A stretch of DNA of 64,000 nucleotides from Thereva unica (lineage: Eukaryota; Arthropoda; Insecta; Diptera; Therevidae): positions 17,026-81,025 of the forward strand of contig CATLJY010000116.1 of NCBI GenBank assembly GCA_949987705.1, read 5' to 3'. Each line of letters begins with the position of its first letter. The stretch's first letter is position 1. Shown piece by piece: positions 1 through 11,581 of the stretch. The position numbers and the translations under genes are program-made. The notes below the pieces were generated by a model. The model ran no database searches, was not told the origin of the DNA, and saw nothing but the letters and a program-made list of their open reading frames with translations.

Positions 1-145
1 CCGCCATCTTGATATTTTTACAAAATGGCCAGATTGCATTGTCATCCAAACTAAACGTGTATGCAAAATTTCAGCTCTATCCGAAACCGGGAAGTGGGTC
101 AAATTTAACTTCCAAGATTTGACGACAAACAGTGTAAGTTAAATA
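1..145 (+). repeat. Helitron-associated repeat fragment
   Basis: The text resembles stretches near 16350-16450 and 18460-18560: 'agattgcattgtca', then 'tgcaaaattt' and 'gaagtgggtcaaa', then 'caagatttg'. At those sites it lies in repeats next to Helitron-like ends. It is non-coding and cut by the window edge. Confidence 0.5.
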
Positions 146-560
146 AAAGAATTTAAAAAAGGCCCCATTCAATCAAAAAGTTGGTGAACAAATTTTTGAT
201 TTTTAAAATTTTGAAAACGGATTTTTCTTCGATGAATCCTCTACCTTTAGATGGCGTAAAAAAATGATAGTGTCACAATGGAAAAACATCGATAAAAAAT
301 CGAAAAACCAAAAAAACCTTTTTCAAATATCGATTTTTCCGTAAACTTCACTAATTCTGTATATCTCTTTGAAATAAAGCTTTAAAGTCGTGCGAAACTG
401 TAAATTTAATGTAATATATTATAAGGGAACTTCATGTAACAGCTTCAGATGTGCCAAAAATTGTTTGAACAATTATTTCACTCAAGAAATCAATGAAAAA
501 ATTACATTTTCAGCCAAAAAAATATTTCTAGTTATTGTGATGACTTATAGGTATATTAAA
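146..560 (+). repeat. Terminal-repeat fragment of the Academ-like element
   Basis: This stretch matches the inner part of the long inverted repeats at 27560-27790 and, inverted, at 31680-31990. Shared landmarks are 'aaggccccat', 'gaatcctcta', 'tagtgtcaca' and 'aaacatcgataaaaa'. It also keeps a segment ('aagcttta' to 'atttcactcaagaaa') that is present in the right repeat near 31680-31790 but absent from the left repeat at 27790. It is an isolated third copy. Confidence 0.6.
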
Positions 561-1240
561 GCAGACGTGATTAATCTTATCTTATATATTAATAGGCAAA
601 CAAAAAGTTTGTACACGCTAAGGCTTTTTTGTTCGTGGACCGATTTCGTTTAAATTTTCAGAGAATGTTCTTTTTATGGCATAGTTTTGTAATAAGGAAT
701 TTCAACGAAATCGATTCACGAATAAAAAAGTTATAACGATTTTAATTTTTCGAATTTTAAAAAGCCGTTGGAAAATTTGAATTTTTTGTGAGCATCAACG
801 TAGAGCTGAGTAGCCTACGATTGACACAAATGCCGTTTCAGTGAAGCGAATGAGAAACAGAGAAAAACAAGCGTTTGTGTAGATTTTTGGCGGCATAACT
901 GACTTAAAAAAACTCGGTCACTATGTGCGTGCATTTTTTTTATACTCTTTTGTGTATAGTATTATTGAGTTGTATTGTGTAAAATTAAAAATTCGCCATT
1001 GCGTATAATTTTTTTTTTGAAATAAAAATATTTAAATTGAATTTAAATTCGAACAAATCGTGAATTTTATATATTTATTGTTTTTGTAACCGAATTTCGG
1101 TAACGGGGATCCCAACTAGTTAAAAATTAATATGCCCAAGGCACTCCGAATTTTTATTTTGACAGAAATCGCGGAAAGCCGTGGTCGGTATGGTAAAGTA
1201 TAAAAAGTATGTAAGTTGTCTAAAGTTTTTATTTTATGCA
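561..1240. other. AT-rich stretch without a recognisable gene
   Basis: No coding or structural signal seen. The stretch is AT-rich with several short homopolymer runs. Confidence 0.4.
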
Positions 1241-1244
1241 GAAG

Positions 1245-1375
1245 AAATCACAGGAGAAATCTGCGATATCTTCGCGATTCCAGCGATCCATTTTTATGTT
1301 AGTATCTTTAATATCCATTACTTCATATGGTCCTTCGAACGGTGATTCATATTTTCTTCTATTGCCGGCTTTTAA
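1245..1375 (-). pseudogene. Gypsy integrase C-terminal remnant
   Basis: The minus-strand translation reads about YESPFEGPYEVMDIKDT followed by KMDRWN. This aligns with the integrase tail of the neighbouring gypsy element (2316-2549), which reads FETPYEGPFKVIKRL, then INDTN and IDRLKP. No LTR or other pol domain accompanies it, so it is an old relic of a related element. Confidence 0.5.
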
Positions 1376-1589
1376 CCTTTTATTGCCTCATCTCCAATAA
1401 AACCTGCACCGACCGACCCTCCTTCTATTTCAGAGGACAATAAAAACCTAACGGCAGAACCGTCTTTAAACATCTTTAGCTGAAGATCTGCGCTGGAATA
1501 ACCACATATTCCAAAGTGCTAAGCAAGCATCCCAGTGTCTAGGATTTCTCAAAAGGTGCAAATTCCTCCTTCAGCCGTCTGCCAGGGCT

Positions 1590-1735
1590 AGTGATGAGCA
1601 AACGCAAGAACAAGACAAGGCTAGTCTAGTCTTGTTCTTGTCTTGTTCTTGTTCAGTTTGTCTTGTTCTTGTTCTTGCAGGCATAACTGAGTCTTGTTCT
1701 TGTTCTTGCTAAATGTGCAAGAACAAGATAAGACT
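1590..1735. repeat. CTTGTT-type low-complexity inverted repeat
   Basis: Irregular runs of 'tcttgttcttg' are flanked on both sides by the complementary 'caagaacaag', so the segment could fold on itself. A looser version (gcaagactaagacc) occurs at 53945-54020. Confidence 0.55.
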
Positions 1736-1902
1736 GCTTTTTTCATAATGACTGCTCCATTGAAATAAGTAACCTTATGCCTCCACGGCAACATTTCTCC
1801 CGCAACACAAGACTTGGCCGCTCATTGACCCCCACAGTTTACAGCCCTTATCTTCGCGCACACTCCGATCTAGAAATTCGTTTATAACAAGAACAACTCG
1901 TC

Positions 1903-2294
1903 TGTTGGTCTTCTTCCCAACAAAATTTTATATTTTTTTCTCCACGTATTTTAAAACAGTTAAAATATTTTAGTTTATTAACACTTTTATTATTTTATTT
2001 GTTTATGAACACTTTTTAATTATAATTACATTTATCAACAATTTGTTAATATCTTTAATACACAATTGTCCTAATTTTATTTACGTGCAAATATTAATTA
2101 TTCTTTTTAAAACCGCTTTTTAAATTAAAAACTCGGTGAATTATATTTCTTAGTTTTTTCGTTGTTTGACAAGAACTGTCAAACCATTAATTAATTAATT
2201 AATTTTTTTCATTACTTGATGCAAGTCGGCTATGCTTTTGTGCAAAGTCTTTTGCAGTCAAGTAATAGTTGAGTAGTAGGACGATGTCCCTACA
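1903..2294 (-). repeat. Gypsy 3' LTR
   Basis: It is a 392-bp direct repeat of 12962-13351. Read on the minus strand it starts TGTAGGGACATCG and ends GACCAACA, the usual TG...CA form. It has 2 extra nucleotides ('aa' in 'gcaaagtctt') compared with the other LTR. Confidence 0.92.
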
Positions 2295-2307
2295 TACTCC
2301 CCTCCCA
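2295..2307 (-). promoter_or_regulatory. Polypurine tract
   Basis: On the minus strand GGGAGGGGAGTA lies immediately before the 3' LTR, the expected site for plus-strand DNA priming in reverse transcription. Confidence 0.75.
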
Positions 2308-2315
2308 GCGTAGCG

Positions 2316-5300
2316 TTACCGGAAGTGTACCGAGCGAGTTGATGCTGCTTCAACGTTTCGGTCACACTCAAAAGCAGGTTTCAGTCGATCGATACTTATC
2401 GACTTATTTGTGTCATTTATGTTGACGACGAAATGTTTACGTAATCTTTTGATTACTTTGAATGGCCCTTCGTATGGTGTTTCAAAAGGCCGTCGGACGC
2501 GATCGGTACGTATGAAAACATACTCCGCGTTCTCTAAGGTGTTCGGCACTACACATCATTTTGAACTGACTGTCGGGGCTGTGTCGCCGACAGACCTTTC
2601 ATGTGTGTGCGAAGACGTGTTAGAAATTCTGAGTGCTCTATTGGGTTCTCATCCGTTGGGATGGAAATTGAATTGGGAAGCCTCAGATTCTGTCCATAGA
2701 CAAGCTCTGCTGGTGAGCATTGTAAATCGGTTTTAATTGCCGAGCGAATACCTAATAAAACAAAGGGAAAATCTTCACTCCAATGAGTAGTGTTGTCCCT
2801 TGCCATTAAGGCCGCTTTTAGTTGTCTATGGCTCTACCATCCCATTTGCTTGTGGATGGTAGGCGGTGGTACGTATCCTATGCGTACCTAGAAGTCTTGT
2901 GACTTCATTGAATAGTTTCGATTCAAATTGCGACCCTTGATCTGTTGTAATTTCAAGTGGTGCGCCAAATCTTGGGACATACTCAGTGACAAAATGTTTG
3001 GCCACCGTATTAGCAGAGATGTCTCGAATTGGATATGCTTCCGGCCATCTCGTAAATCGGTCTACGATTGTTAGGATGTATGAATATCCTCGAGATGGGG
3101 GCAATGGTCCAACAATATCCATATGGATATGTTCAAATCTATTATTTGGTGTGTTAAAAGCTTCATGTGGAAATTTGGTGTGTCTCGAAACTTTAGATTT
3201 TTGGCAACCTATGCAGGATCTAGACCAGTTGTTACAGTCTTTATTGATCGCTGGCCAAAAATATTTTTTAGTAATAGCTTGCCTTGTGGCACGTATGCCC
3301 GGATGCGACAAGCTATGTTCAGCATTGCATGGTAATTTTCTTAATGATGAAGGTATATATGGGCGTAATGTACCCGTGCTAATCTCACACCAAAGTTCAT
3401 GAGTTGTGAAAGGAATTGGTGTGAGTATTAGTTTTACCTTCGAGCTACTACTGGGATGCTCTTGGAGTCGTTGTAACTCTTTGTCACGTTCTTGTGCTTT
3501 CGCCAGATGTGGCAAATCGAAGGTGATTGTGTCAACGTTGTCGGCCGCTAATGAGCGAGATAAATAATCTGCGACAACGTTTTGTTTCCCAGAGACATGT
3601 CTGATGTCTGTTGTGAACTGGGAAATTAGGCTCAGGTGTCTTGTTTGGCGGGGAGATCTTTCGGTTTTTGTGTGAAGGGCGTGTATTAAAGGTTTGTGGT
3701 CAGCGTAGACCACGAAATTTCTTCCTTCAACAAAGTACCGAAAATGTTTTATTGCTGCAAAGATTGCGAGTAGTTCGCGATCAAATGCGGAATAATTTCG
3801 TTCAGCAGATGATAGCTTCTTAGAAAAGAAAGCTAATGGTTGCCATCTGTGACCGTTAAATTGTTCCAGCACAGCTCCGATAGCAAAATCGGAGGCATCA
3901 GTGTGACGTTATATTTAGCATCCTCTAGTGGGTGTATCAGCATCACTGCTGCAGCCATTGCGGCTTTCACGTCGAGGAATGCTTGTTGGCATTCTGCGGG
4001 CCAAGGAAGTTGTTCCTTATTTTTTGTTGTTGATGGACAATTGAGGAGTTCCCTCAAGTGTTCATTAATCGGCACTAGCAGTTGTGCTAGTTTAGGAATA
4101 AATCGGTGATAAAAGTTCACCATTCCTATAAATTTTTGTATTTGTTTGACTGTTGTTGGAGTTGTGAGGTCATTAATTGCTTGGACCCGTTCGGGTGATG
4201 GAAGGATTCCATCCTTGCCGATACTATGTCCCAAAAAGTTGACCTCACTGACCCCAAAAACGCATTTTGATAACTTTATTGTTAAACCAAAGTTATCAAG
4301 GCGTTTAAACAGTAGTTCGAGGTGAGTGAGATGCTCATCCTCGGATTTACTAGCGATAAGTATATCGTCTAGATAGACATAAACGAAGTCTAAGTCCCTT
4401 GTGACTTCATTCATAAATCTTTAAAATGACTGGGCTGCATTTCTTAACCCAAATGGCATGCGAGTAAACTCAAACAGACCAAAAGGTGTTATTATGGCAG
4501 TCTTATGCACGTCTTCTTGTGCAATAGGGATGTTATGATACGCACGTATCAAATCCACCTTCGAAAAAATCGTGCATCCGTGAAGGTTCACAGAAAAATT
4601 GTGAATGTGCGGGATTGGATATCTATCCGGCACTGTGACTGCATTAAGGCGACGCGACGGTAGTCGCCGCATGGCCTCCAATCATTTGTATCCCGTTTAG
4701 GGACCAGATGAAGTGGAGATGCTGCGGGAGACGACGATGGCCGACAAATCCCTAGTTGAACCATATGTTCAAACTCCAATTTCGCTACCTTGAGCTTCTC
4801 AGGATGAAGTCTACGAGCGGTCACGATAGGTAATTGCCCATTAGTAACAATGTGGTGTTGCACATTGTGTTTAACCGGTAGGTTAAAATTTGGTGGTTGT
4901 GTTAATGAAGCGTACTTCATTAACAATACTTTATATTTGCCAAGATGTTGGCATTCAAAGCTCTCGAGTATATACTCACCAGTTGCACAGACGTCAGTCC
5001 GAAGACTGGTCTGTGAGTCAACTAATTCTCGATGTTTAAAATCGAGAATGAGTTCGAACTTTGTGAGAAAGTCCGCACCGAGTATAGCTTTGTTTGTGTT
5101 GGCTATGATGAAGTTGTGGATGAACCGTCGGCGAAGACCTAGGTTCAGTTCCAGCAACTTCGCGCCAAAAGTTTGGATCGTGGATCCATTTGCGGCCCGC
5201 AGAAGCAAATTAGGGCATGTTGTTTGTACCCTAAAAGTGTGTTTAGGAACTAATGATATGTCCGCGCCAGAATCGATTAAAAAGTCGAGCTGGTTGTGCT

Positions 5301-5420
5301 GGTCGCGGACAAATAATCTGCACGAGCGTCTCTGCTGAGAGACGCCCGCGGATGAGGCGACTCCCCGCCAATTTAATTTTTTTGATGATGGGCCCTCTTC
5401 ATCTTTCGGTCCTTCTTGGC
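2316..5420 (-). pseudogene. pol: Gypsy pol (protease, RT, RNase H, integrase), broken
   Basis: Domains in order on the minus strand: aspartic protease with LIDSGADISLV and ILGADFL (near 5290-5060); reverse transcriptase with [21 protein letters not shown] and the YLDDILIA catalytic box (4700-4350); RNase H with FAIGAV-type and YSAFDRELLA segments (3870-3550); integrase with an HHCC finger (HPGIR, CIGCQKSK) and a DDE core (HMDIVGPL, TTDQGSQFE, HPQANGMVE); then a C-terminal tail to 2316. Lesions: frameshift near 4650, stop at 4421-4423 between QSF and RFMNEV, and frameshifts near 3885-3905, near 2830 and near 2550. Its 5' end is lost to the DNA-transposon insertion. Not functional as it stands, unless the single-base breaks are assembly errors. 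Confidence 0.88.
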
Positions 5421-5974
5421 TGTAGAGGGTGGAGCACAAATGTATGGCGAAATTTTTTTTTTATATTTAGGTTTCTAAGTGCAAGGGATTTATGCCTTAT
5501 GTAAAAACATAAAAGTATTCCAATTTTCATAAGAATTGAATATTGTTTTCTACCTCCGAAACCGCATTTAAAATTTTGAAATTCTTGAAAATACTACTCC
5601 TTTTCTCATATCTATATTTAGTAGACATTAAAGGTTAATAGGCGCAAAAAAATACACAATGTAATGTTCACACAAGTAGTAATGTAATAAATGCAAAAAT
5701 ATGAAAGTTACATAAAAAACATACATGTTGAAACACCTTTAATTTGGCTGAAAATGACATTTTGTATCGAATTTAGGCATTTTGTCTCTTGATTCCAATT
5801 TTGCCCTGATGGCACCTAATCGCGATTTTTTAGTACATTGAGAAATAGCTGCTTCTGTTGTAATCTTCACGGCTCGTTCTACTCACCGCCTTCGTCTGGT
5901 CCCAAGCCCAGAGTGTGAAAGGAGGAGGGTTGTCGACCTGCCGAGTCGATCGTAAAAACTAGGCAAGAAACCGC

Positions 5975-8900
5975 ATGGATACACGAACTAACTATTCACG
6001 AAATAATGCTACTGCATCCGGGGCAGCCGATGCGCCAGCGCTGGGGACCAGGGATGCTGGTGAGAAGTGGGTTACTGGCCGAAATAATGCTACTGCATCC
6101 GGGGCAGCCGATGCGCCAGCACTGGGGACCAGGGATGCTGGTGAGAAGTGGGTTACTGGCCGAACACCCAAATTAGTCACACCGAAAAGGGAATTAAAAT
6201 TCGCTGCGTGGAATGTACGAACAGGACATCACGTTGGTCAAAAGGAAATCATAGCAATGGAATTGTTGAAATGCAAAATATCAATTGCTGCGCTATCGGA
6301 ACTACGGCTTACCGGATCCGGGATATTGACAATCGTCCCGCCAACAATCGACGAAACGATGATGCTTTACTATTCCGGTGGTGAGAAAAGAGAGGCCGGC
6401 GTCGGCTTTATGGTCGACCGACGGGCTGCCAGCAGCGTTATCGCATTCCAACCGATATCCGAGCGTTTGGCGGTTATAACCATCAGTGGAACGATCAAGA
6501 CCCATATCATATCCGTTTATGCGCCAACCGAGACCAGCACGGACACGAACAAGGACGAATTTTACGATCAGCTTCAACAGACGCTGGATATGATACCTCA
6601 AACCGAATTAATAATTCTCGCGGGGGATTTCAATGCACATTCAGGAGTAGATCGAACCGGCTGGGAAGAAACCATGGGCAAATTCGGACACGGAGTAATT
6701 AATGACAACGGCTTACGCCTGCTTTCATTCGCATCGTCAAACAACTTGATCGTTGGCAACAGCATTTTCCGCCATCCACTCAAACACCAACTCACCTGGC
6801 GAAATCCATCCGGCAAAGACTCGGCGATGTTAGACTACGTTTTGATCAACACAAGATTCCGATCGACGCTTAAAGACGTACGTGCAATGCGTGGACCCGA
6901 TTGCGGATCGGACCATTATCTTGTTCGAGCGAAATTGCAGATGCGATTGCAAAGAGCGAAGAAAACGGAGCCACCACCAGCCAAAAAAAATTGGGCGTGC
7001 CTACGGAACCCGGCCATCGGGCGAGAGTTTCAAATGGCATTATCCAACAAATTCGCGGCGCTCGCAATACCGGACGATATCGATGTAGAAGAAAGGCAAT
7101 TGTCGGAGTCTATTGTGGAGTGTGCAATGGAGTTGTGTCCAACTATCCGTAAACGGACGCAGCCATGGATCTCGGACAGCTGTCTGGACCTCGTCGATCA
7201 GCGGAAGCGCATGAAACACGTCGACTTTGAGGAATACAGAAGATTGAACAAAGAAGTTCGGCAGAAAATGAAATTGGAACGAGAAGCGTACTGGAATAAC
7301 GTTGCGGCCGACATGGAAAAAGCGGCGTCGAGGCACGAGTACCGGACGCTGTACCAGACAATCCGCCGGTTAGGCGGCAAAACAACATCAACAAACGACA
7401 ACATCAAAAAATCGGATGGAACTTTTGTGACTTCGGCCCATGAACGCCTGGAGCGGTGGAGAGCATTCTTCCACCAGCTGTATAACCACGATCCGCCGCA
7501 AGGTCCAGCACCCGAACCACCGATTATCGAACAGCCGATGAATCAGTCTCTCGATACCGAACCAACAATTATCGAGGTGAAGACAGCAATAAAATCGCTG
7601 AAAAATGGAAAAGCGCCGGGAATAGTAACCGCCGAGATGATCAAAGCTGGAGGTGATGTCTTATCACAACGACTTCATGTCCTCATAACACACATATGGC
7701 ATTCGGATCGTGTCCCTTTGGTATGGAAGAAAGCGATCGTTGTCCCAATTTTGAAGAAAGGCGACAGTCGGGAATGCAAGAATTATCGCGGTATTAGCCT
7801 TCTTTCGATCGTCGGTAAAGTATTTACGAAAATAATACAATCGAGGCTACAGAAACATCGAGAGCAAACGAGCCGGGAGGAACAAGCGGGATTTAGACCA
7901 CATCGAGGATGCATTGATCAAATATTCGCCCTCCGTCAGTTAATGGAAGAAAGAATTCGTTGCGGCAAACGAATTGTCGTCGTTTCATCGATTTCAAATC
8001 CGCTTTCGATTGCATCGATTGGAACAGCTTGTGGAGAGTCTTGGTAACCGAACACGTGCCATTGAGAATCATCCAACTTCTCCAAGCGTCGTACGATGGC
8101 TCAACCAGCAGCGTTCGTATTCGAAACGACTTATCCGAGGAGTTCCCGATTCAGACGGGTGTCCGACAGGGAGACGTCGCTTCGCCACTTCTCTTCAACG
8201 TTGTGATCGACGCGATTATGCGTGAAGCATTCGGTGGACGACTCGGAGTTCAATACGACGACAACAACTTCGTAACAGACTTAATGTTCGCCGACGATAG
8301 CGCTGTTTTCGCCGACACGGATGCCGAAGCAACGGACATCTTATACGATATTTCCCGCATCGCCCTATCATACGGGTTAAAAATCAATGCGGAAAAGACC
8401 AAAGTGCTCACAACGGATGGATCAAGAGCCAGTGTTCACCTCGATGGAGCCCAAATCGAACAAGTTCCAAGGTTCAAATATTTGGGATCATTGGTTGAGG
8501 AAACGAAAGTAGCATCGACGGCCGACGTTCACAGCCGTATCGGCCAGGCAACAGCAACATTCGCCTCGCTCAAGTGGTGCATATGGAAACGAGCAAATAT
8601 CTCCATCAAAACAAAACTACGTCTTTACCGAACGTTGATTCTTCCGATTCTTCTTTATGGATCTGAAACGTGGACACTGCTCAAACCGGACGTTAAGAAG
8701 CTCGAGGTCTTCCAAATGCGATGTTTGAGGCAGATCCTCCGTGTCTCACTGCGTGATCGCCTTCGAAATGAGGTTGTCAGACAAAGATGCGATCAGCAAA
8801 CACTGATCGAAGAAGAAATGCAAAAACGTCGACTACGGTGGTTTGGACATGTTTGCCGAATGGATGATAACCGCTTGCCACGTAAACTTCTCTGGCGAGA

Positions 8901-9120
8901 CCGTCCTGCAGACTGGAGAATACAGCGATCGGCACCGAAGAAAACCTGGTTGAAGAATATCGAGGGTGACTTAAAGAATCAACGATTATCAGTTACCGAG
9001 GCTCGAGACACCGCCAAAAACCGAGGAGAATGGAAGCGAATCGTGAATAGAGTTCGGGACCCAGCGGCACCGACAGCAGCGTATCCGTTGCGGGGACGTC
9101 CCGCTCGGACCGCCAGCTAA
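5975..9120 (+). pseudogene. RTE endonuclease/reverse transcriptase, one frameshift
   Basis: The first frame (5975-8047) carries an apurinic-type endonuclease: LKFAAWNVRTG (about residue 75-85), LSELRLTGSG, LAGDFNAHSGV (about 215) and CGSDHYLVRA (about 310). It continues to the start of the RT domain (KAIVVPILKKGDSR, YRGISLL, QAGFRPHRGC). Near 7980-7986 the frame slips, and 7960-9120 carries FIDFKSAFDCIDW, TGVRQGDVASPLLFN, the catalytic LMFADDSAVF and the RTE-typical tail RRLRWFGHVCRM, ending at a TAA. The slip fits loss of one T in a short T run, so it could be decay or an assembly error. Proteins like this are often mislabelled 'craniofacial development protein 2-like'. The start follows a 27-residue duplicated block. 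Confidence 0.85.
6000..6161 (+). repeat. 81-bp tandem duplication in the RTE ORF
   Basis: Two consecutive 81-bp units (6000-6080 and 6081-6161) differ at one base ('cagcgctgg' against 'cagcactgg'). Each encodes 27 residues beginning NNATASGAADAP, so the frame is kept. Confidence 0.95.
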
Positions 9121-11186
9121 CGGATCAAAGAAGAAGAAGAAGAAAGCGTATGACATGGAAGACGCAAAAATGTTATCTGATTCACACTACCAGACTGAAC
9201 AATATTAGATATTTCCTGTGTTGACAACGCTTTAAAAATTGGTGGTTCAGTTATCTCTTTTTGCCAGTCTATCATGTCGAAATAATTTGACGCATTAAAA
9301 TTAATTTCTGGTACATCAAAAAGCCTTAGACTTTGTACGGTACTGCTACGAGCCTTCAAAATACGCCTGGCTGCCAGCTCACGAATGTGTTTTCGTTCAT
9401 CAGTTATCATAGCTAATAATAAATTTTCAGCATGCGCGAAATAACCATTCCTTTGAATTACAGTATCTACTATGGATTTCAAATTTTCAGGCAAGTACCG
9501 TGACGAAGATATAATCTTGAATAAATGACGGGAACCATCTTTACACGATGGATTATTCTTGATTGCAAACCAGGATGGCGCGTATACTTTTATAATAAAC
9601 GTAGCTAAAGTAATCAAGGCAGATGTCGGCTTTTCAGTTGCGACATAAAGACGCAAAAGTCTATTAGCACGCGTGAGCCAGCGAGCATGAGACAATTTTC
9701 CTGGTGACTTGTGTCCTAAATCATCAGAAAAAGTGCCTGTAATAACTGCTGTAACAATTCTATGTAAATACTTTTGGTCTGTACTCAGATCGTTGGTCAT
9801 GTTCGGTAGCAAATCCCCTTCAATTTTTTGAAACTTTTCTATAGGAAGTGCTTCGCAATTCTCTAATGCTTTGCCTAATGGACCATTGAAAGACTTTGGT
9901 CCTGAAGTTGAACCGTCAAGATGAAAAAATAAATGTCGTAGAGGCAACTCGTTCATATGCAGTAAACAAATTATCCTCTGAAGTGGTTTACTCAGCTGTT
10001 TTTCGAGAAGCCTTATAACTCCGCCATTCTTCCCAGTATTGACATTAGTGCCATCACAACCAATTGCCATAAGTTTGTTTTGAGAAACACGATGCTGTTC
10101 AAAAAATGATGTGATAGAAGATACAATTCCTTTCGCCGATCCCACTTGCGGTACGACGTAACCTAGGTAAGTGGATTCTGGCTCCTGAATGAGTGAAATA
10201 TGTTCCTCAACTATTACCTTTCTGTAATTTCTTTTTCCTTTTTTAATAATTTTCAAAGTTCTATCCTTTCTTCCATCGAAGTATAGTGCAGAAATATCCC
10301 TGAGGCTTACCTGTTCCAATAACTCCTGTCTCGTCTTGTTTCTTTCTCTTCGTAACTTACTTCTGTCTATAACTTCTACATCGGACCCAATGTCATGTAA
10401 TACTGATGACACAATCGCAGCAGCAGCCCTGTCAGATACTCCGTATCTATCGCATGTTTTCGATACAGTAGGTAAATTAATGCGCGCCTTTTTTTTCCCT
10501 TTCTTTACAGGAATGACAGCTTTAGTTTTGCTGGCAGATGATTCGTTTCTTGTAGGCTCATCGTTATCGGAAGAAAATGAAGAGGTGCTGATGTCTAAAT
10601 TAACAGGCAACTTACTTACACTAGTAGAGTTATTGGAGCAAAGTTTTCGTTTTAACTTCCGTTCCTGATTTATTTGATTTTTTTTGGTAGTGACAACATC
10701 AACTCCGCCAATTATCATTTTACGAGCCGTCCTTTGGTCAATTAAAAAGGCTTGTTCCCGTTTTGGAACCTTCTTTTCTCTAGGACAGGTGCAATAGTTG
10801 AAATCCTTGCATTTGCAAGCCGATATATCAAAAAGTAACTTTTTATTTTGTGTAAAACTTTCCATCGTTTTCTGAGAATTTTTTTTTATCGACTTCAATA
10901 GATTTTTTCGCTTCTCGTGATACGCTTTTAACATCTGAACAATCCTGGTACTGGGAACTATTGGCAAAGATGCCACTTGCCATATACTTACGATTTCTGG
11001 CACGATTTTATCAGCAATTTCTGAAAATCTGGGCTCTTTTTTGCTTGTCTTCATAATGTGCCGCGTCCATTCGTAATGTTTGACAATATCTTCGTAAGTT
11101 GGTAAAACGTTTCTCTTTAACTCACAACATTCACCAAATATTGGGCATTTAGAAGCACTGCGTGTTTTTTCCATTTTTATCAACAA

Positions 11187-11581
11187 ATAATATTTTTAGG
11201 TTATGTTGTTAAGATAATTGCGCGCAACAGTTCACCTCGAAAGACAATAATGTACTGCCCCGCTCGACCCGCGTAGTAATTGCCTGATTGGCACCCCCCC
11301 CCTTTCCCCGTTGGTACTATTGTACGTTGTTTTTATATTTTATTATTAAAATAGAGTATATTAGCAATATATTAAGATAATAAAAAGATAAAATATATCA
11401 AGATTTGATAGAAATATAATTTCATCAACTCCTGTCTGAAATCCACTTTTAATAAAAGTTCAGTGACCTTTCGGAGGTACTTATACTTATGTTTTTTAAA
11501 TAATATTTTACAGGTCCATGTTTGAGCTTAGAAAGCATAAACTTTTAATACTTAGAATTACGAAATGCGAAAAAAAAATTT
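11187..11581. other. Non-coding end of the DNA transposon
   Basis: This lies between the transposase start and the right terminal inverted repeat. It holds a C tract ('gcaccccccccc' near 11290) and AT-rich sequence. It would contain the transposase promoter, but no clear motif is visible. Confidence 0.5.

Larger units (their letters stand above)
5883..9145 (+). mobile_element. RTE-clade non-LTR retrotransposon, near full length
   Basis: It has a short 5' UTR (5883-5974), one endonuclease plus reverse transcriptase reading frame with a single frameshift, a 25-bp 3' end and a (GAA)n tail (9128-9145). It lies within the transposase gene: host codons for LPCHT end just right of the tail and VERAVK begins just left of the 5' end, with a few bases missing and no clear target duplication. 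The full 5' UTR is conserved in two partial copies (34125-34325 and 63226-63490), which supports calling this the true 5' end. Confidence 0.85.
5739..11174 (-). pseudogene. Transposase-like protein, interrupted by RTE at 5883-9145
   Basis: The minus-strand ORF runs from an ATG at 11174 (MEKTRSASK) for about 675 codons without a stop until it meets the RTE tail near 9146; the final SSSSSLIR of the open frame is RTE tail. The C-terminus resumes in frame at 5882 as VERAVKITTEAAISQC and ends at a TAA at 5739-5741. Visible features: a cysteine cluster CKCKDFNYCTC (about residue 125), a basic and Ser-rich linker, YFDGRKD (about 300), GCDGTNVNTG (about 377), LHMNELPLRHLF, a SHARWLTRA segment (about 500), and LPCHT at the insertion point. 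The spaced acidic residues suggest an RNase H-fold DDE/D transposase. I recognise the motif set as one recurring in arthropod 'uncharacterized' proteins but cannot name the superfamily; IS3EU is a weak guess. Apart from the insertion it shows no lesion. Confidence 0.65.

Noticed and set aside
2410..5504. Plus-strand ORFs of 80-160 codons opposite gypsy pol.
   Set aside because: They are shadows of the minus-strand pol reading frames.
5975..7000. A host endonuclease such as 'craniofacial development protein 2'.
   Set aside because: The endonuclease is fused to a reverse transcriptase and followed by an RTE tail, so it is the retrotransposon's own domain.
6302..7407. Several minus-strand ORFs opposite the RTE.
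   Set aside because: They are shadows of the RTE coding strand.
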